Source: Pseudomonadota bacterium
GTDB taxonomy: Bacteria; Pseudomonadota; Alphaproteobacteria; Rhizobiales; Phreatobacteraceae
NCBI GenBank assembly: GCA_023416965.1
Contig: JAEZGJ010000022.1
Span: forward strand, 1 to 17,107
DNA: 17,107 nt
Direction: 5' to 3'
Shown here: piece by piece, positions 1-6,794 of the stretch
Layout of the letters: every line of letters begins with the position of its first letter
Position numbering within the stretch: position 1 is the stretch's first letter
Notes under the pieces: model-generated
Told to the model about the DNA's origin: nothing
Seen by the model: the letters and a program-made list of their open reading frames with translations, nothing else
Databases searched by the model: none
Position numbers and translations under genes: made by a program

Positions 1-122
1 AAAGCGCCCCCCACAAACCCCCCCCCCCCGGGGCCCCCCGCGCCCGCGGGACCCGCCGTCGCGAGGGCGGCCGGCAGGAGGGCGAGCCAGGCCAGCGCGG
101 GGGATCGCCGGCGCCCCGTCAT
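1..122 (-). CDS. Partial secreted protein, N-terminus only, last gene of the soxYZBCD unit
   Basis: The ATG at 122-120 overlaps the soxD stop (ATGA), the same coupling used elsewhere in this window. It opens a frame that stays open to the window edge (about 40 codons). The first residues, MTGRRRSPALAWLALLPAAL followed by ATAGPAGA, have a basic start, a hydrophobic core and an Ala-x-Ala end, so an export signal is likely; it lacks a clean twin-arginine motif. Beyond about residue 28 the sequence is Gly-rich and coded by a run of G (12 C on the plus strand, 18-29), which may be a sequencing artefact. Downstream of soxD, related loci carry soxE (cytochrome c) or soxF (flavoprotein of sulfide dehydrogenase), so these are the leading candidates. 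The visible part does not decide between them. Confidence 0.5.
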   Translation of the reverse strand, partial: MTGRRRSPALAWLALLPAALATAGPAGAGGPGGGGFVGGA

Positions 123-823
123 TCGACCCTCGGTCCGCTGCGGCCCTCGGGCGTCACGTCGATGACGCGGGCGCGGCCGGTGACCCGCGGTGCCGTCGGC
201 CGGCAATCGCTCATGCAGGGATTGGGGTTCCAGAAGGCGCGTTCGCTCGTCTCGCGGTCGTCGTCGTAGAAGCCGCCGACATTGGGCATGGGAATGGAGG
301 TGAAATTCTCCCGCGTCAGTTCGAAGCTCTCCGGCACCAGGTCGTTGAGGTGCATGATGTAGGCGGTGAGCGCATAGACCTCGTCGTTGGAGAGCGACTG
401 GGCGTTGCCATAGGGCATGGCGCGGCGGACATAGTCGAAGGTGGTGGAGAGATAGGGCCAGAAGGAGCCGAGGGTCTTTTCAGGGTTCTCGCCCTTCAGC
501 GAGCCGCGGCCGCCGGCAAGCACCGGCCAGCGTCCCGCACCCTCGCCGAACTCGCCGTGGCAGGCGGCGCACTGGGTCTGGAAGATCTCCTCGCCCTGCT
601 TGACGGTGCCGCGTCCGGGGGGAAGGCCCTGGCCGTCAGGGCGGACGGCGATTGCCCAGGCGGCAACCTCGGCCGGATGGGCTTCGCGGCCGAGCCCGAT
701 CTTTGCCGGCGGTACCGCGGCAGGAGCGGGGGCGGACGCCGGTTGCTGGGCGAGAACCATGCCGGTCCCCGCGAGGCCGGCGAGCAGCGTCGCGGCAGCG
801 AGGAGCTTAGCCGATCTCGACAT
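119..823 (-). CDS. soxD: SoxD, short monoheme cytochrome c subunit of sulfane dehydrogenase SoxCD
   Basis: The protein has 234 residues. Residues 1-25 form a Sec signal (MSRSAKLL plus a hydrophobic core ending VLAQ). A single heme c site, CAACH, is at 85-89 and Met136 (RRAMPYGN) is a likely axial ligand. The region after it (FWNPNPCMSDC, then TGRARVIDVTPE) is the conserved end of the SoxD N-terminal domain, with Cys203 and Cys207 perhaps a disulfide. SoxD takes the electrons released when SoxC oxidises SoxY-bound sulfane sulfur in the periplasm. Paracoccus SoxD is about 380 residues and diheme; here the protein stops after the first domain, so the second heme domain is absent. The start at 823 is chosen because the signal peptide begins there; it lies 17 bp inside the soxC end. 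The longer in-frame upstream extension is an out-of-frame reading of soxC. Confidence 0.93.
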   Translation of the reverse strand: MSRSAKLLAAATLLAGLAGTGMVLAQQPASAPAPAAVPPAKIGLGREAHPAEVAAWAIAVRPDGQGLPPGRGTVKQGEEIFQTQCAACHGEFGEGAGRWPVLAGGRGSLKGENPEKTLGSFWPYLSTTFDYVRRAMPYGNAQSLSNDEVYALTAYIMHLNDLVPESFELTRENFTSIPMPNVGGFYDDDRETSERAFWNPNPCMSDCRPTAPRVTGRARVIDVTPEGRSGPRVE

Positions 824-2102
824 TTTCGGTCTCCCCGTTGGCGTGGACCAGCCAGGTCTGGATGCCGTTGTTGTGGTAGATGGAGTTGACGCCGCGCACC
901 TTGCGCAACTCGTCCTTGGTCGGCTGGACATAGCCGGTCTCGTCGATGGCGCGGGACTGGATCATCATCTCCTGGCCGTTCCAGTCGAAATCGACATAGA
1001 AGCGGGTCAGCGACATCGGCAGGACCGGCCCGTCGATCCGGGCGGTCCGCCAGTTGCGGCCGCCGTCGAGAGATACGTCGACCCGCCGGACGCGGCCGCG
1101 GCCCGACCAGGCGAGGCCGGAGAGGACGTTCGGCCCCTTGTGCTTCAGCGGCGCCTGGGGAGAGGGGTTCGTCACCACCGACTTGGCGTCCATGACGAAG
1201 GTGAACCGGCGGGAGCGCCCGTCGGCGAGGAGGTCGGTATATTTCGACGTCTCCTCCCGCTGGTGCCAGGGCTCGTCGCCCACCTCGATGCGGCGCAGCC
1301 ACTTCACCCACATGTTGCCTTCCCAGCCGGGAACGACGAGGCGGACTGGATAGCCCTGTTCGGGGCGGAGCGCCTCGCCGTTCATCGACCAGACGACGAG
1401 GCAGTCCTTCAGGCCCTTCTCCAGGGGGATCGAGCGCGTCATGGCGGAGGAATCCGCCCCTTCGGCCAGCAGCCACCTGGCATTCGTCTTGACGCCGGCC
1501 TCGTCCAGCAGCGTCTTGAGCGGAATGCCCGTGTACCAGACGTTGTGAACCATGCCGTGGGTGAACTGGCAGCCGTTGAGCTGGGCGCCGCGCCATTCCA
1601 TGCCGGAATTGGCGGCGCATTCGAGGAAATAGGCGTGGTTCTGCCGGCCGGGGAAACGCTTGAGGTCCTCGACCGTGAAGACCATCGGCTTGTCGACGAG
1701 GCCGTTGATCATCAGCCGGTGCTTGCCCGGCTCGATTTCGGCGATGCCGCCGTGATGGCGTTCGAAGCAGAGGCCGGACGGGGTGATGATGCCGTCGAGC
1801 TCATGAAGCGGCGTGAAGTTCACCGAGGATTCTCGGCTTGCCGTGAGCCATTCGACGTCGCGGCGCACCACGTGCTTCTCGAACTGCGAGGGCGAGCCGT
1901 AGGGGCGGGCCTGGACGCCGTCGCCGAGCACCCGCGACCAGTCCTGCACGGTGGTGATCAGCGGATCGGGGGCGGCGGGCGGCGCTGCCCTCAGGCCGGT
2001 CGCAGTGGTGGCGAGGCCGGCGCCGGCGAGCCCCGCGGCTCCGAGAAAGCCTCGCCTGTTGATCCGGGCGGCCTCGCGCGTCGTCATGCCGGTCTCCGTC
2101 AT
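807..2102 (-). CDS. soxC: SoxC, molybdenum subunit of sulfane dehydrogenase SoxCD
   Basis: This is a 431-residue member of the sulfite oxidase family. It begins with a Tat signal (INRRGFLGAAG at about 14-24 and a small-residue hydrophobic stretch ending LRAA). The molybdopterin domain contains FERHHGG (113-119) and ECAANSGMEW (161-170), where Cys162 is the expected Mo ligand. GAQLNGCQFTHGMVH follows, as is typical of SoxC rather than of YedY or plant sulfite oxidase. The C-terminal part is the dimerisation domain (RRVDVSLDGGRNWRTA). SoxC oxidises the sulfane sulfur left on SoxY in the periplasm, passing electrons to SoxD. The start at 2102 is preferred because AGGAG sits 6 nt before it. An upstream ATG at 2135 overlaps the soxB stop as ATGA but has only a weak AAGG, and would add 11 residues before the Tat signal. 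The gene overlaps soxD. Confidence 0.96.
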   Translation of the reverse strand: MTETGMTTREAARINRRGFLGAAGLAGAGLATTATGLRAAPPAAPDPLITTVQDWSRVLGDGVQARPYGSPSQFEKHVVRRDVEWLTASRESSVNFTPLHELDGIITPSGLCFERHHGGIAEIEPGKHRLMINGLVDKPMVFTVEDLKRFPGRQNHAYFLECAANSGMEWRGAQLNGCQFTHGMVHNVWYTGIPLKTLLDEAGVKTNARWLLAEGADSSAMTRSIPLEKGLKDCLVVWSMNGEALRPEQGYPVRLVVPGWEGNMWVKWLRRIEVGDEPWHQREETSKYTDLLADGRSRRFTFVMDAKSVVTNPSPQAPLKHKGPNVLSGLAWSGRGRVRRVDVSLDGGRNWRTARIDGPVLPMSLTRFYVDFDWNGQEMMIQSRAIDETGYVQPTKDELRKVRGVNSIYHNNGIQTWLVHANGETENVEIG

Positions 2103-2131
2103 GGCGGTCTCCTGGGGGATGGTTAGCCTCG

Positions 2132-3829
2132 TCATGCGCCGCTGACCTTCACAGCGGAGTTTGGTTCGATGCGCACGGTCTTCTGGCGGGCGACATGGGC
2201 CCTGACCACATCCCAGATGGGCGGGCCCTGGGTGCCCTGGTTGACGCTGGCCCAGCCGGCGACCGTGTAGGCTTTCGACGCCTCGAGCGGCCGCCCGGTC
2301 TTCAGCAGCGTGAGGTCGGAGATGCGCCGGCCCATGGGGGCGGAGACGTCGATCGCGTAGCCGACACCGCCCACCCGGACCATGTCGCCGCCGCCCTGGA
2401 AGTAGGGATCCGGGTGGAAGATGTTGTCGGCGATGTCCTCGAGGATTTCCCTGAGCTGGGCGCCGGTCATCTCCATCCGGTAGCAGGCCGGATAGGTGAT
2501 GGCGGTGGCATTGGAGATGGCCTCGAACGTGATGGGATCGCCCGGCAGGAGCGTGCCGCCCCAGCGGAACCCGGGTGTGAGCGCGATCTCGGCGTCGCGC
2601 TCGACGAGCATGGCCTCGGCGATCAGGTCGTCGAAGGTGCCGTTGAAGTTGCCGCGCCGGTAGAGAAGGCTGTCGGTACGCCCGATCTCCTCGGCCAGTG
2701 CCCCGGAAAAGGGCTTGCGGATGGTCTCCACGAGGCCCGCCATGGCCGTGTCGGGCCGAATGGCGTCGGAGAAGACCGGCAGCAACTTGTAGCGATAGCC
2801 GGCCACCTTCTTGTCGCGGATGTCGAGATCGAGGCGGGACACGAACTTGCCGTGCGAGCCGGTGGCGATGAGAATCGTCTTGCCCGCCGTCACCACGCCG
2901 GGCATGGCGTCGTGAGTATGGGCGGTCAGGATCACGTCAATGCCGTTGACCCGGGTGGCGAGCTTGGCGTCCACGTCGAAGCCGTTATGGGAGAGCAGCA
3001 CGACGACGTCGGCGCCCTCGGCCCGGGCCTCGTCGACCTGCTTCTGGACGTCCTCCTCGCGCAGGCCGAACTCCCATTTCGGGATCATCCAGCGGGGATT
3101 GGCGATGGGGGTGCGCGGGAAGGCCTGGCCGATGACGGCGATCCTGGCGCCGCCCTTCTCGAAAACCTTGCGGGGCTCGAAGACCGCTTCCTGCCATTCG
3201 TTGTCGCGGATGTTCTGGGCAAGGAAGGCCGCCTTCGACTTTTCCGCCAGCTCCTTCACCCGGTCCTCGCCATAGGTGAATTCCCAGTGCGAGGTCATGG
3301 CCTCGACGCCGAGGGCGTTCATCACCTGGACCATGTCGTCGCCGCGGGTCTGCAGCGAGGTCCAGGAACCCTGCCAGGTGTCGCCGCCGTCGAGCAGCAG
3401 CACCTTCTCGGCGCCGCGCTCGGCGCGGATGGCCGAGACGAGGCGCGCCACGCGGTCCATGCCGCCCATGCGGCCATAGGCGCGGGCGAGCTGGGTGAAG
3501 TCGTCGGCGGTGAGGGCGTGAGCCTCCGCCGAGCCGTTGGCGAGCTTGAAGAAGTCGCGGAACGCCTGGTCGGTGAGGTGGGGCGGCTTGCCCTTGGCCG
3601 GGCCGACGCCGAGATTGATCGAAGGCTCGCGGAAATGGAGCGGCACGAGCTGGGCGTGAATGTCGGTGACGTGCAGGATCGTCACCTGGCCGAGCGGCTC
3701 GAAGCGGAGGATGTCCTCTTCCCGGAGGCGCTGCTGGGCGGCGGCGCGACCAAGCGGACCCAGTCCCGAGGCCATGGCCAGGGCATGGGCAGCCGCCGTC
3801 GCATGCAGGAAGTGCCTGCGCGAGATCAT
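2132..3829 (-). CDS. soxB: SoxB, sulfate thiohydrolase (dimanganese metallophosphatase fold)
   Basis: The protein has 565 residues, full length for SoxB. It opens with a Tat signal (ISRRHFLHATAAAHALA). The N-terminal calcineurin-like domain carries the metal motifs VTDIHAQ (Asp56, His58), LLDGGDTWQGS (Asp150), SHWEFTYG (His181), LLSHNGFDVD (His281) and TAHTHDAMPG (His304, His306). The rest is the 5'-nucleotidase C-terminal domain (RGNFNGTFDDLIAEAM). SoxB hydrolyses the S-sulfonate from the SoxY cysteine, releasing sulfate, in the periplasm. The start at 3829 has AGGA 7 nt upstream. A 61-bp gap containing a strong hairpin separates it from soxZ, unlike the closer spacing elsewhere, so soxB may be made at a lower level than soxYZ. 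Confidence 0.97.
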   Translation of the reverse strand: MISRRHFLHATAAAHALAMASGLGPLGRAAAQQRLREEDILRFEPLGQVTILHVTDIHAQLVPLHFREPSINLGVGPAKGKPPHLTDQAFRDFFKLANGSAEAHALTADDFTQLARAYGRMGGMDRVARLVSAIRAERGAEKVLLLDGGDTWQGSWTSLQTRGDDMVQVMNALGVEAMTSHWEFTYGEDRVKELAEKSKAAFLAQNIRDNEWQEAVFEPRKVFEKGGARIAVIGQAFPRTPIANPRWMIPKWEFGLREEDVQKQVDEARAEGADVVVLLSHNGFDVDAKLATRVNGIDVILTAHTHDAMPGVVTAGKTILIATGSHGKFVSRLDLDIRDKKVAGYRYKLLPVFSDAIRPDTAMAGLVETIRKPFSGALAEEIGRTDSLLYRRGNFNGTFDDLIAEAMLVERDAEIALTPGFRWGGTLLPGDPITFEAISNATAITYPACYRMEMTGAQLREILEDIADNIFHPDPYFQGGGDMVRVGGVGYAIDVSAPMGRRISDLTLLKTGRPLEASKAYTVAGWASVNQGTQGPPIWDVVRAHVARQKTVRIEPNSAVKVSGA

Positions 3830-3859
3830 GGGGTGTCCTGTCGCTCGAAGGAGGCGGTG

Positions 3860-3882
3860 CGGGCGCGGACCAACCGCGCCCG
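3860..3882 (-). promoter_or_regulatory. Strong hairpin in the soxZ-soxB gap
   Basis: A perfect 9-bp inverted repeat, CGGGCGCGG (3860-3868) and CCGCGCCCG (3874-3882), encloses a 5-nt loop (ACCAA on the plus strand). It begins 8 nt after the soxZ stop and lies about 30 nt before the soxB start. No run of U follows, so it is not a classic intrinsic terminator. A role as attenuator or as a 3' end protecting soxYZ mRNA is inferred. Confidence 0.5.
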
Positions 3883-3890
3883 GCCCTGGC

Positions 3891-4220
3891 CTAGCTGACG
3901 GTGATGCGGCTAGTGGCCGTGTATTCCGAGCCGTCGTCGTCCTTCCAGACCATCTTCAGCTCGCCGCTCTCCGAAGGCTTGAAGAAGAAGGACTGGTAGG
4001 GATTGGCCGAGATGGCGGCATGCCAGTCGGCATCGAAGACCGGCTTGCCGTTGAAGGTCGCCGTGAAGCGGTTGATGATCTTGCGCGGGATCGGCTTGCC
4101 GTCCTGGCCGCGGCGCTGGCCGCTCTCCATCTCGTGGGAGATGAGCGTCTTCACCTCGACGGTGTCGCCGGCCTTGATGGTGCCGGGAACGCGGACGCGG
4201 GGAGTGGGTCTCGTCGACAT
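3891..4220 (-). CDS. soxZ: SoxZ, sulfur carrier partner of SoxY
   Basis: The protein has 109 residues and no signal peptide or cysteine, as expected for SoxZ, which is carried to the periplasm bound to Tat-exported SoxY. Family features are PRVRVPGTIKAGDTVEVKTL near the start, the ISHEMESGQRR segment, the PIPRKIINRF segment, and FNGKPVFDADWHAAISANPY followed by FFFKPSESGEL. It forms the heterodimer SoxYZ, to which all sulfur intermediates of the cycle stay attached. The start has GGGAGGA 7 nt upstream and the gene follows soxY after only 14 bp, so the two are co-translated. The long reading frame that continues upstream out of soxZ into soxY is not coding. Confidence 0.96.
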   Translation of the reverse strand: MSTRPTPRVRVPGTIKAGDTVEVKTLISHEMESGQRRGQDGKPIPRKIINRFTATFNGKPVFDADWHAAISANPYQSFFFKPSESGELKMVWKDDDGSEYTATSRITVS

Positions 4221-4234
4221 GGCTCTATCCTCCC

Positions 4235-4699
4235 TCAGCCGCCGCAACCGCCGATGGTGACCTTCACCTCGGCCTTGGTGGTGAACAGCGATCCATCCGA
4301 CATTTCGGCGACCGCGACGATGTTCTGCGTCTGCGCGAGGCGCATGCGGGTGGAGGCGGAGGCCCGGCCCGACAGCGGCGAGAAGCGGAAGGTGAAGACG
4401 CCGGGCAGGGGATTGCCGTCGGCGAAGACGTGCACCGCCTTGACGTAGTTCTGCTCGGTCATCGGGCTCTCGACGTCGACCGTGATCGGCACGACAAGGC
4501 CGTTCTCGGCGATCTGCGGGACGTCCAGCTTCACCCGGCCCTCGGCCATGGTCTTGCCGTCGTAGAGCTTCTTGATTTCGGCCTCGACCGCCTTGGCGTC
4601 GGCCCGGGACAGGCTCGGCGCGATAACGGAAGCCGCGGCCGCGAGGGCCGCCATGCGCAACACGCTGCGTCTCGTCCGGGAGACGATTGGACCCGCCAT
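4235..4699 (-). CDS. soxY: SoxY, sulfur carrier with C-terminal GGCGG tail
   Basis: The protein has 154 residues. The N-terminus is a Tat signal (SRTRRSVLRMAALAAAASV), and the mature part is the Ig-like SoxY domain. It ends in GGCGG, where Cys152 on the swinging tail carries the thiosulfate-derived sulfur. The start at 4699 is fixed by a near-perfect Shine-Dalgarno (AAGGAGGT) 4 nt upstream; an in-frame ATG at 4786 would put 29 residues in front of the Tat signal and is rejected. It is the first gene of the leftward unit, about 95 nt from the AT-rich operator candidate, with two small hairpins in its leader. It works with SoxZ and passes substrate between SoxAX, SoxB and SoxCD. Confidence 0.96.
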   Translation of the reverse strand: MAGPIVSRTRRSVLRMAALAAAASVIAPSLSRADAKAVEAEIKKLYDGKTMAEGRVKLDVPQIAENGLVVPITVDVESPMTEQNYVKAVHVFADGNPLPGVFTFRFSPLSGRASASTRMRLAQTQNIVAVAEMSDGSLFTTKAEVKVTIGGCGG

Positions 4700-4727
4700 G
4701 GGGACCTCCTTCGTGGTTTCCAACCCG

Positions 4728-4748
4728 ACGGTTCTCTCTTGGAACCGT
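4728..4748 (-). promoter_or_regulatory. Hairpin in the soxY leader
   Basis: A perfect 7-bp inverted repeat, ACGGTTC (4728-4734) and GAACCGT (4742-4748), has a 7-nt loop. It lies 28 nt before the soxY start, between the candidate operator and the Shine-Dalgarno, so it would be in the 5' untranslated RNA. A function (mRNA stability or translational control) is inferred only. Confidence 0.4.
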
Positions 4749-4768
4749 TCGATCTTCTTCTTGACGCC

Positions 4769-4784
4769 GCAGGTCCATGCCTGC
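4769..4784 (-). promoter_or_regulatory. Second small inverted repeat in the soxY leader
   Basis: GCAGG (4769-4773) and CCTGC (4780-4784) form a 5-bp stem with a 6-nt loop that is itself part of a pseudo-symmetric GGTCCATGCC. It sits between the AT-rich operator candidate and the leader hairpin. It may be a protein-binding half-site pair or a minor RNA hairpin; it could also be chance. Confidence 0.25.
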
Positions 4785-4793
4785 AAGCTTCGA

Positions 4794-4807
4794 TATATAG
4801 GAATATA
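4794..4807. promoter_or_regulatory. Candidate SoxR (ArsR/BigR-type) operator in the soxY-soxA region
   Basis: The sequence TATATAGGAATATA is a perfect inverted repeat with 5-bp arms (TATAT and ATATA) around a 4-nt spacer AGGA. It lies 95 nt from the soxY start and 88 nt from the soxA start, almost at the centre of the divergent promoter region. A sister copy is at 9304-9317. AT-rich imperfect palindromes overlapping the -10 region are the known type of site for BigR-like ArsR regulators. Assignment to the SoxR encoded at 6791-7192 is inference. Confidence 0.6.
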
Positions 4808-4894
4808 GTTTTTCGTGAATGTAAAGCGCGAAAGACGAAGCCTGTCGGATCGCTCCGCCAGAGAGCGACCGTGGAGGACACCGAGGAGACTACC

Positions 4895-5725
4895 ATGGGT
4901 CGAATGAGGGGGATACGGGCCCTCGTCGCGGCAGTGGCGACCTGTGCCGGCATTGCCGGCGCAGCAGCGCAGACGCAGGACGAGAGCGAACGCGAGATCG
5001 AGCGCTACCGCGCCATGATCAATGATCCGATGGCCAATCCCGGCTATCTCGCCGTGGACCGGGGCGAAGTGCTGTGGGCACAGGCACGCGGCACGAAGAA
5101 CGTGTCGCTGGAGACCTGCGACCTCGGCGAGGGCGCAGGCAAGCTCGAGGGCGCCTATGCCCGCCTGCCGCGCTATTTCGCCGATGCTGACCGGGTGATG
5201 GATCTCGAGCAGCGCCTGCTCTGGTGCATGGAGAAGATCCAGGGACTCGATACGGCCGACGTCATCCGGCGCCGATTCTCCGGTCCGGGACGAGCCTCGG
5301 ACATGGAGGACCTCGTCGCCTTCATCGCCAACAAATCCAACGGCATGCGGATCGAACCTCAGACGTCACATCCGCGCGAGCGGGAGATGACGGCCATGGG
5401 CGAGGCGATGTTCTACCGCCGCGCCGGTGTGATGGATTTCTCCTGCGCCACCTGCCATGCCGAACCCGGCAAGCGCATCCGCCTCCAGGGGCTCCCCGAT
5501 TTCTCCGCGCCCGGCAAGCAGGCGCAGGAGACGATGGGCTCCTGGCCGACCTATCGCGTCTCGCAGAGCGCGCTCAGGACCATGCAGCACCGGCTGTGGG
5601 ACTGTTTCCGCCAGCAGCGCTGGCCGGAACCGGCCTATGCCTCGGACGGCCTGACGGCCCTCCAGATGTTCCTCAATGTCCAGGCGGCGGGCGGTGAGAT
5701 CACCGTTCCCTCCATCAAGCGCTGA
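4895..5725 (+). CDS. soxA: SoxA, catalytic cytochrome c subunit of SoxAX, monoheme type
   Basis: The protein has 276 residues. Residues 1-25 are a Sec signal (MGRMRGIRAL, hydrophobic core, AGAAAQ). There is one heme c motif, CATCH (184-188). Cys237 in WDCFRQQRWPEPAY is the conserved cysteine that ligates the active-site heme and is found as a persulfide in characterised SoxA. The N-terminal domain retains Cys75 and Cys111 but no CxxCH, the pattern of the SoxA subclass where the first heme is replaced by a disulfide. With SoxX it forms the L-cysteine S-thiosulfotransferase that joins thiosulfate to SoxY in the periplasm. The start at 4895 has GAGGAG 6 nt upstream. The open frame extending 155 codons upstream crosses soxY antisense and is not coding. 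It is first in the rightward unit soxAXSRT. Confidence 0.96.
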   Translation: MGRMRGIRALVAAVATCAGIAGAAAQTQDESEREIERYRAMINDPMANPGYLAVDRGEVLWAQARGTKNVSLETCDLGEGAGKLEGAYARLPRYFADADRVMDLEQRLLWCMEKIQGLDTADVIRRRFSGPGRASDMEDLVAFIANKSNGMRIEPQTSHPREREMTAMGEAMFYRRAGVMDFSCATCHAEPGKRIRLQGLPDFSAPGKQAQETMGSWPTYRVSQSALRTMQHRLWDCFRQQRWPEPAYASDGLTALQMFLNVQAAGGEITVPSIKR

Positions 5726-5737
5726 CCGGAGGGTTCC

Positions 5738-6379
5738 ATGGTCTCGTTCCCATCGAAAATCCTCGGCGCGCTCGCACTGGTCGCCTGCGGCACCCTTCTC
5801 GCCGTGACCCCGGCCGCCACCCAGGACCGGCCCGCCGCCGATCCCGCAAAGGTGGATGCCCTCATCAGCGCCATGTTCCAGCGGGTGTCGCCGGAATGGC
5901 GCGCCCGCACCGAACTCGACCCGACGCAGCGGACCTGCACCGAGCGGCGCAACCAGGTCTCGGCCGCCGAGGCGGACGCCATCCAGGCGCGTGAACGCGC
6001 GGCGGTCGTCCTGCCGCCGGACGGCAACTTCCTCGGCGACTGGCGCAAGGGCTTCCAGGTCGCCAATAACGGCCGTGGCTTCCAGTTCTCCGATCCGGCG
6101 GGGACGGTCGCCGGCGGCAATTGCTACGCCTGCCACCAAATGGACCCGAAGGAGGTCAGCTTCGGGACGCTCGGGCCGAGCCTTGCCGGCTACGGGCGGG
6201 AGAGGAACTACGATCCCGAACTGATCCGCGACGCCTATATCAAGATCTTCAACGCCCAGGCGGTGGTCGCGTGCTCGAACATGCCGCGGTTCGGCTCCTC
6301 GAAGGTGCTGACGATCGACCAGATCAAGGACGTGCTGGCCTATCTCTTCGACCGCCAGTCACCGGTCAACCAGCCCTGA
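5738..6379 (+). CDS. soxX: SoxX, cytochrome c subunit of SoxAX
   Basis: The protein has 213 residues. A Sec signal covers about 1-29 (hydrophobic core ALALVACGTLLAV). The heme site is NCYACH (Cys129, Cys132, His133) and Met182 in CSNMPRFG is the expected sixth ligand. The LGPSLAGYG and LTIDQIKDVLAYLFD segments are typical of SoxX. Cys67 and Cys179 could form a disulfide. SoxX accepts electrons from SoxA during formation of the SoxY-thiosulfate adduct and hands them to a small c-type cytochrome. The start has GGAGGG about 5 nt upstream and follows the soxA stop by 12 bp, so the two are co-transcribed and probably made in equal amounts. Confidence 0.95.
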   Translation: MVSFPSKILGALALVACGTLLAVTPAATQDRPAADPAKVDALISAMFQRVSPEWRARTELDPTQRTCTERRNQVSAAEADAIQARERAAVVLPPDGNFLGDWRKGFQVANNGRGFQFSDPAGTVAGGNCYACHQMDPKEVSFGTLGPSLAGYGRERNYDPELIRDAYIKIFNAQAVVACSNMPRFGSSKVLTIDQIKDVLAYLFDRQSPVNQP

Positions 6380-6389
6380 GAACACGCCG

Positions 6390-6794
6390 ATGCGCCTTCT
6401 CCGCCGGCTCTTCCTGCTCGCATGCCTCGGCCTGGCGCCGGCCCAGCCGGCGGCGGCCCTCGAACTCCTCATGTTCGAGCGGTCCGGCTGCCCCTGGTGC
6501 CTGCGCTGGAACCGCGAGGTGGCGCCTGCCTACGAGGCCTCGGAGGAGGGGCGCCTCGCTCCGCTCCGGCGCATCAACATGGACAGGGGCCAGCCCCAGG
6601 GGCTGGGCCTCGCCATGCCGGTCCACTATTCGCCGACCTTCGTCCTCGTCGACGAGGGGCGGGAGATCGGGCGTTTGATCGGGTACATTGACGCGTCGAC
6701 CTTCTGGGGCTTGTTGACGAAGATGGTTCGCGACCACCGCGAACGATCAGGCCCGGCGGAAGCGCCGAAGCCGCCGCAGGGAAGACCAGGATGA
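6390..6794 (+). CDS. soxS: SoxS, periplasmic thioredoxin-like protein
   Basis: This small protein (134 residues) has a Sec signal (MRLLRRLFLLACLGLAPAQP, then AAAL) and a thioredoxin fold starting LLMFERSGCPWCLRW. The redox motif is Cys34-Pro-Trp-Cys37, and the cis-proline is Pro82 (YSPTFVL). It matches SoxS of Paracoccus and related sox loci, a periplasmic thiol-disulfide protein that keeps the SoxY cysteine in an active state. It lies 10 bp after soxX with only a weak ribosome site, suggesting translational coupling, and its stop overlaps the soxR start (ATGA). It is shorter than SoxW-type thioredoxins, which is why SoxS is preferred. The Pro-rich tail after about residue 120 is probably disordered. 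Confidence 0.85.
   Translation: MRLLRRLFLLACLGLAPAQPAAALELLMFERSGCPWCLRWNREVAPAYEASEEGRLAPLRRINMDRGQPQGLGLAMPVHYSPTFVLVDEGREIGRLIGYIDASTFWGLLTKMVRDHRERSGPAEAPKPPQGRPG

Larger units (their letters stand above)
4700..4894. promoter_or_regulatory. Divergent soxY-soxA promoter region
   Basis: This 195-bp gene-free stretch is the only divergent junction in the sulfur locus and must hold promoters for both sox units. Its middle (about 4790-4826) is strikingly AT-rich against the GC-rich surroundings. On the minus strand TTTACA (4825-4820), one mismatch from the -35 consensus, is followed 20 bp later by TATATA (4799-4794); the spacing is long, so this is a weak promoter call. On the plus strand TATAGT (4804-4809) is a -10-like hexamer with a poor -35. 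Both overlap the inverted repeat at 4794-4807, which fits repressor control. Confidence 0.7.

Noticed and set aside
600..2126. Plus-strand open frame of 508 codons across soxD and soxC
   Set aside because: Both sox genes on the other strand have catalytic motifs and proper starts; the plus-strand translation has no recognisable fold.
4700..4786. N-terminal extension of SoxY from an ATG at 4786
   Set aside because: The start at 4699 has a near-perfect AAGGAGGT and begins the Tat signal; the extension would run through the leader hairpin.
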